Part shown: piece by piece, positions 58,272 through 64,000 of the stretch | Layout: each line of letters opens with the position of its first letter | How positions within the stretch are numbered: the stretch's first letter is position 1 | NCBI RefSeq assembly: GCF_028640845.1 | Contig: NC_080539.1 | Location: 102,946,554 to 103,010,553, forward strand | Direction of reading: 5' to 3' | Origin: Ahaetulla prasina | Lineage: Eukaryota; Chordata; Lepidosauria; Squamata; Colubridae | Length of the DNA: 64,000 bases | The notes under the pieces: model-generated | What the model saw: only the letters and a program-made list of their open reading frames with translations | The model's database searches: none | Told to the model about the DNA's origin: nothing | Made by a program: the position numbers and the translations under genes

Positions 58272-58990
58272 CATGTGTTTTACACTGAGGAGAGGCTTCT
58301 GTCTAGCCACTCTGCCATAAAGTCCAGATTGGTGGAGGGCTGCAGTGATGGCTGTCCTTCCAGAACTCTGTCCCATCTCCACATAGAATCTCTGGAGCTC
58401 AGTCAGAGTGCCCATTGGGTTCTTGGTCACCTCTCTTACTAAGGTCCTTCTCCCCCAATTGCTCAGTTTGACCAGGCAACCAGCTCTTGGAAGATTCCTG
58501 GTTGCGCCAAACTTTTTCCATTTGAGAATTATGGAGGCCACTGTGCTCTTAGGTACCTTCAGTGCAGCAGAAATTTTATTGTAGCTTTCCCCAGATGTGT
58601 GCCTTGCAATAATCCTTTCTCTGAGCTTTGCAGGCAGTTTCTTTGACCTTGTGGCTTTTGCTTGGCTACAGTATGCATTGTCAGTTGCGATACCTTCTAG
58701 AGAGGGGTGGTGTGTGTCTTTCCAGATCATGTTCAATCAATTTAATTTACCACAGGTGGATTCCATTCAAGGTGTAGAAACATGTCAGCAATGATCAAGA
58801 GAAATGGGGGGCACCAGAACTAAATTTCACATGTTGTTGCAAAGGGTCCGAGTACTTATACCAATGTGTTATTTCAGTTTTTTCTTTTTAATAAATTTAA
58901 AGACATTTCTAAAATTCTGTTTTCACTTTGTCATTATGGGGTACTGAATGTAGATTAAAGAGAAAAAAATGAATTTCTTTCCCAAACCCT
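58248..58990 (-). pseudogene. Tc1/mariner transposase fragment (N-terminal half) and 3' UTR-like end
   Basis: The minus strand encodes the transposase DNA-binding region: LPAKLRERIIARHTSGESYN, KISAALKVPKSTVASIILKW, RTLVREVTKNPMGTL and GLYGRVARQKPLLSVKHM (the HTH region and the linker before the catalytic core). The catalytic DDE core is absent, so the copy is dead. The right side (about 58800-58990) has the characteristic AAAGGGTCCGAGTACTTATA and CTTTGTCATTATGGGGTACT stretch found next to Tc1 termini. The reading frame stops matching the family where the LTR interrupts it. Confidence 0.88.
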
Positions 58991-59034
58991 CAAAACTTTA
59001 AGCTTAAACTGTCTGCTGTTCACCTCACCCCATT

Positions 59035-59205
59035 CCTAAGAGGTCTGTAAGGGGCGTGCATAAGTGCACCTGCGTGCCTACCATCCCTATCCTAATATTC
59101 CTTTTTTTATTTACTCTTTTCATGTATACAAGTTATGTTCATACTTTTACCTGTTATCTTATATGTGATTGACAAAATAAATAAAAATAAAATAAAATAA
59201 ATAAA
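59035..59205 (+). mobile_element. LINE 3' tail
   Basis: GGGGCGTGCATAAGTGCACC and CCTACCATCCCTATCCTAAT are followed by TTGACAAAATAAATAAAAAT. It is the same tail as the nested reverse copy at 50672-50783. It abuts the Tc1 remnant. Confidence 0.75.
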
Positions 59206-60212
59206 CTGCAGAAACAGGTTACAGCATAACTAAATTGACAACAGTGAAGAGGTTCTGAATACTTCCTGAATGGACTGTAAATGGAGAAATTGTCACTAGG
59301 AAGGAAAGGGGAAATTAAAAATTGATATTGTTCTTTAATTGTATACTCAATACATATTTAATGGTATATATAATATGGTAGAAAGGATTATGGTGAATAT
59401 TAAATATTGCAGTGCTACAATTAAAATAAATACTTCGTGAAGAAAAAGTAAACTGCAAACCTTTTATGTTTGATTCTATTTTACTACCACTTGAAACCTA
59501 ATGGTATAAGATAAATAGGATGTATTCCAAATTATACTTAAGTGTATCTGGTTTTTATATCTCACGAGGGAATGGATATGTTAATCAATATTTCCAAATG
59601 CAACAGCAATGATATCATTTGTTGCAGATTTTTAGTATGAATCATCAGCCGACTTTAAGTATTCTGTGCTTTGAACACAATACAAAATGTGCATTGTAGA
59701 TAGCTTGCCTATTTAAAACATTGACATTATTTTGGAGTTTTTATCTGAAGCCTTGAAGGCAGTTTGAAAGAATTATTATATTATAGAGCGCATACCTTTA
59801 TTCTGTTTGAATACTCTGGTAAACCAATTTTGCAAAGTATCTCTACTGGTTTAATCAATCTGCAAAAGCACATATCTTCCAAATACATTATGTTAAATTT
59901 TTTGCTTAATTTGCCCTGAGTTTTCTTGTATGTAACAAACATTACCATTTTACAGTGCTCTTTATTTACACCTGGTCATACTGCCTGACTTATTTTGGTT
60001 GAGAAAACATAGAAAAAGAATCAGATATGACTAATACTATTTTTAAAAAAATATGTAGAATTGCTTCATTCATTAATAAATAGGCACAAGAAAAACCTGT
60101 TGATTTATACAATGTTCTAACATTTCCCTAACCAGGATTTCAAAATAAATCAGTGAGAACAATATACATTTATAACCAAACTTACAAATTCATCTCTACA
60201 GAGCAGGGTTTA

Positions 60213-60450
60213 ACAGAATAACAAAATTACTGAGTTGGAAGGGACCTTGAAGGTCTTCTAGTCCAACCCCTTGCGGAAGGAGGAGACCCACAATGATTTC
60301 ACACAAATGGTTTTCCAATATCTTCTTAAGAAGCTCCAGTGATGGAGCACCCACAATTTCTGAAGGCAAGTAGTTCCACTAGTTAATTGTTCTCCCTGTT
60401 GAAAATTTCTCCGTAGTTCTAGGCTTCTGTCTTCAGTGTTTTCCTATTCA
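60213..60450 (-). mobile_element. CR1 LINE 3' fragment
   Basis: GAGTTGGAAGGGACCTTGAA, CTTCTAGTCCAACCCCTTGC and CTCCAGTGATGGAGCACCCA are the reverse of the CR1 3' end. The coding portion is decayed. Confidence 0.85.
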
Positions 60451-61657
60451 CTCTTATGAACATATGACTGTACTTTTGAATTTTAAACAAAGGCAGAGAA
60501 AAAGCAAAAAAAATGTGGTTTATTACTGTGAATGGAGTTTGGCTCATTGTGGTAATGATACATAATCAAGAACAGGAAAAAAATTGCATACATAGTATAT
60601 TTAAATATACTGTGTGTAGATATGAGTCACCTTATGCAGATTCAAAACATGTTGACTAGCATCAAGTAGTGCTGTGAAGATGTAAATGAGTAATCACAGA
60701 TTTTCCATCACAGACCAAACTCATTCAGTATTAACTTCAACACTACTTTTTCTTTAGTATAGTAATAGTTTAGACATTCACATGAATGAAATCATATTTT
60801 AGGCATAGTCAAACAAAGAAAAAATATGCATTGTGAACAATTCTATGAAATCATGCAAATGTGAAGGATCACATTTATGCTTATGGTAGTTGACATCAAC
60901 ACAAAAAACACCATTGCAATTATTTACTGTCCATATTACAACTATTACTCTTCTGGTCTTATCACAATAAGTTATTCTGCCTAACTAGGAGACTAGAAAT
61001 ATTTGGAAGGAATAAGTTCCATTCAGTATTCCACTAAATTCAGTGGGACTTACTTCAGCATAGCCATGCAGAGAATTACATTACTAGCCTGTTATTAGTT
61101 TTATTTTTGACACAGTTCAGCTAGGCTCTTATTTAAAAAAACCAGACTAAATTACTTTACAGGTTACTGTAAACAATACTGAGAAAAATAATTTCACATG
61201 ACCCTCAAAATCTCTTTTAGATTGTCTTGTCAGGGTAGCCTTTCTGATCTATCTCTCACGCCTTCCCCTTTTGTCACTCACAACACCATGAAAAGTAATA
61301 TAATCTAGGAAACAAAATTTGCTGAATATCACTTATTCTAATATCAGTAAAAAGGTCTGCAGAGAGGAAGACTGAAAATGAAATGGGTTTGAAATGAAAT
61401 GAAAGATTCAAAAGCAGCCAAAATATCCATCTGAAGTTAAGGTAAGTTTCGAAGTAAATATTTACATCAGTTTCTGCAAACTTTTTTTTCCACCTCAGTC
61501 GGTGAAACAAAGGCACAATTGCATGAAGGACAGTGTGCAATTTATGTAAAATAAAGTACTTGCCCCCAATGTCTATATTACAAACCCTTTTATCAACCTG
61601 AAACGAGAAATCTTGAAAGAACAAAAGTAAATTGCAAGGAATATAGATGATACAAAC

Positions 61658-61771
61658 CTGTAGCTCTGTTTCCACCAATGGCACACCTGGTTCACTGGTT
61701 AACCAGTCATAATTTCCCCTATCGGCATGTCCAAATTTCTTCCAGCTACCACTGTCCAGAAGCCAACGCAT
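61658..61771 (-). CDS. SMIM28: SMIM28 exon 1 with start codon
   Basis: The ATG at 61769-61771 opens 38 codons up to the donor CAG|GTTTGT. They read MRWLLDSGSWKKFGHADRGN, then YDWLTSEPGVPLVETELQ. The GSWKKFGHA.RG.Y.WLTSEPG.PL.ET.LQ pattern matches the SMIM28 N-terminus I recall. An upstream in-frame ATG (codon 1 at 61879) would add 36 low-complexity residues, including a TTTEEEEQ run, and is less likely. No CpG island is visible upstream, only a C-rich tract near 61866-61880, so expression is probably tissue-restricted (inference). The intron is about 6 kb and hosts Tc1, LTR and LINE debris. Confidence 0.82.
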
Positions 61772-61879
61772 ACTTTCATGGACGTGTGGGTTTGTTCCTT
61801 GTTCTTCCTCTTCAGTTGTGGTCTTCTTTTGGATTATTTTTAATATTGTCACCTCCCTCTTCTCTCCCCCCCCCCCCAC

Positions 61880-64000
61880 CTCTGATACTAGGCCTAGCTT
61901 GGAATGCCTAAGCTGAAAACCATGCTGATATTCTCTTCTGCTCCTGGCAGTGAAGAAGAAAAGGGTAGAGCAGTGACCAGATGAATCTTGGATGCTATTT
62001 TGTCTTCTAACTCAATCTCTCTGGATTTGCTTCAGTGGCCTACATTACCAGAGAAGCTGGCATCAGGTATCAGCGAAGAGATAGCCTTCTGATTGGATGG
62101 TTGCCTGCATTAGGATTATTAAAGGGGTATTTCCATGACAATCTGAGTGCACATGGTCCGAACTATGTGGATAAATCATTGTCTGCATTTATAGTCCATA
62201 TACACATAATTTATATATAAATATATAAATATATATATGCATAATGTGTTTGTGGAGAGGAAGGGAGCCCTAATGCTATGGAGAGATAACAAAAGGCTTG
62301 CTTCTCCCTAAGGGTTAAGGAAATATTTCCACTTGGATGCAATGTAAATAGCAAAAGCAGTTGCTGTTAGGCAGGCAAGGGCATAGCTGAAAGCTGTTCT
62401 GAATTATTTAGAGGTATTAGAATGTAGATGTTAATGATAAATCCGAAAAGAGGCTGCTGCTAGAAAAGGCTTTAGTCACTGAGAATATACAGTGACACAT
62501 CTAACGGGCTTAATTCTGCTCTTTAATCTTCCATAGCTTTTTTTTTAACAGATAAGTATCATTATGTTTCAATCATTTAATTTAATTATTCAAAGCAAAA
62601 AAGACTCCAAATGGTTTCTATACTCCAGTTACATCAAGATTGTATTGATAAAGAGTAGTAAGACGTCAACATGATAATTTGGTGGTTCTTATCTTTCTTT
62701 TAGTTCCCTCTTGGCTATATTCTGATCTTAACATTGTTTGGGAAACATTTGATAAAATTGTTTAACAACGACATAATGCTCTAATTGTCATTAGCACGCA
62801 GAAAGAAAGCAATGGAAATCATCTAGTCCCATTGGTATCCATGCAAGGAATTGGTATCCATGCATGGAATTCAAATGTAAAATTGCTAAGTGTTAAAGAT
62901 ATGTGACATAGTACAAGTAGTCCTCAATTTACGACAAAACATCCAATCATTCGTACAAGTAAACTGTTGCAACACCTGGTTGATGATGACAAGAATTTCA
63001 GAAAACTCAATAGTCACAAGCTGCTAACATCACAAGTTCCTTTTGTCAGCATAAATAAATGCTGACTTCCAAGCACTTTATGCCAATTGCAAAGATGTTT
63101 CGTTTTTGTCCCAAATGCGCTAGTTTGCTTTTGTTCCCAAGTTGAATTTGTTGTTGTTGTTAGTTGCAAAGTCATTTCCGACCCATCGTGACCCCATGGA
63201 CAATGTTCCTCCAGGCCTTCCTGTCCTCTACCATCCTCTGGAGTCCATTTAAACTCATGCCTACTCCTTCAGTGACTCCATCCAGCCACCTCGTTCTCTG
63301 TCGTCCCCTTCTTCTTTTGCCCTCAATCTTTCCCAGCATTAGGCTCTTCTCCAGGGAGTCCTTCCTTCTCATTAGGTGGCCAAAATATTTCAGTTTCATC
63401 TTCAGGATCTGGCCTTCTAAAGAGCAGTCAGATTGAATACATTTGGTTAATTCTTGCCATTGGTCTAATCTCTTTAGGTCTGTTTCTAATTATTTTACTA
63501 TGTTTCACTACGTGTACAAGTCTCCCTCTAGGCCTCTATTATGCATGAATTATGTTAGTAAAGCTATTAGGTGTTTTTAATGGCAACAATTCATAAAACA
63601 GAATGTAACCTTATCCTTATATGACCTCATTATGAACTCTGTTTTACAAAGGAATGGTTTTTGTTTTATCCAGACATGCTATCCTTTCTACTGAGAAATA
63701 GAATAGTAAAGGATATTCATATTCACATTAATTTTCCACAGAATTTCCGATTTGATTTATCAAATACTTTAATCATGTCCAACTATAATTATCAACTTTT
63801 TAAAAAAAATTACCATTTCTTTTATATAGACATTTTGGAATCCATATCTCTAGAATCATCAGTAGGACTTTATCAAGATGGCTCTTGTATATTGTTAAGA
63901 TCAACAAAACAATGGAACAAATAGAGATGGCTAAATTGATTAAAGAAACAATAATATCTGAGCTGGAAACCCCTTATTGACATTTTGCATGAAACAGTAA
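61880..64000. other. Intergenic region upstream of SMIM28
   Basis: Contains a partial TAGTCC-type MITE (about 62915-63130) and a BovB fragment (63135-63480). No coding exon is recognised in the remaining sequence. Confidence 0.5.
63135..63480 (-). mobile_element. RTE-BovB LINE 3' fragment
   Basis: The minus strand at 63172-63399 encodes the BovB ORF2 C-terminus: MKLKYFGHLMRRKDSLEKSL, GKIEGKRRRGRQRTRWLDGV, then MSLNGLQRM and DRKAWRNIVHGVT. It is followed by the GTTGTTGTT tail (63148-63160, plus strand AATTTGTTGTTGTTG). BovB is abundant in squamates and known from horizontal transfer to ruminants. This copy is 5'-truncated with a still-open 75-codon frame. Confidence 0.9.

Larger units (their letters stand above)
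55678..61657 (-). other. SMIM28 intron
   Basis: Holds a fold-back MITE (56080-56310), the Tc1/LTR composite (57671-58990), a LINE tail (59035-59205) and a CR1 tip (60213-60450). Other parts are AT-rich with no recognisable content. Confidence 0.6.

Noticed and set aside
61772..61879. Upstream ATG extending SMIM28 by 36 residues
   Set aside because: The extension is low-complexity (TTTEEEEQ), and the downstream ATG begins the conserved block.

Overview
This window is nuclear DNA from a vertebrate, almost certainly a squamate reptile and most likely a snake. The reasons are: genes split into short exons with GT-AG introns; an AT-rich background packed with CR1, L2-clade and RTE-BovB LINE fragments; LINE 3' ends that run straight into pentanucleotide microsatellites; GATA/GGAT/TAGG tetranucleotide arrays; and many hAT-like and other fold-back MITEs. 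No bacterial, plasmid or CRISPR features are present. The species call is inference; no search was possible.

Layout. (1) 1-35.5 kb, plus strand: the 3' two-thirds of NHSL1 (Nance-Horan syndrome-like 1, a regulator of the Scar/WAVE-Arp2/3 actin machinery). Six phase-compatible coding exons were placed at 2920-3047, 12834-13026, 18698-18829, 24690-28799, 29360-29489 and 33394-34039, plus a possible extra in-frame cassette exon at 7954-8025. The first exons, with the N-terminal WAVE-homology region, lie upstream of the window. The 3' UTR runs to about 35.5 kb. (2) 35.5-41.1 kb: repeat-rich space between convergent genes. (3) 41.1-51.9 kb, minus strand: a complete HEBP2/SOUL heme-binding-protein gene. 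Four coding exons give 189 residues, and a CpG island at about 51.2-51.9 kb probably holds an untranslated first exon. (4) 55.3-61.8 kb, minus strand: a two-exon gene for a 165-residue single-pass membrane protein that I identify as SMIM28. (5) 61.8-64 kb: intergenic DNA with a BovB fragment. The tail-to-tail order NHSL1 > < HEBP2 matches what I recall of human chromosome 6q24.1 and supports the names.

The most notable observation is inside the giant NHSL1 exon. A perfect-frame tandem duplication of exactly 810 bp (270 codons; copies 25681-26490 and 26491-27300) has only three mismatches and a 4-bp CAAA microhomology at its breakpoints. It doubles an SH3-type proline motif in an actin regulator. 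Other points of interest are: the 72-nt cassette exon candidate; a rearranged Tc1/mariner transposon split by a solo LTR with a perfect 5-bp target duplication; three copies of a hAT-like MITE, each with a perfect 8-bp target duplication, one of them a hairpin with 66-bp perfect arms; and LINE insertions nested two or three deep upstream of HEBP2.

The three genes do not form a pathway or operon. They are neighbours by conserved synteny: cytoskeleton (NHSL1), heme/mitochondrial stress (HEBP2) and a little-studied membrane protein (SMIM28).
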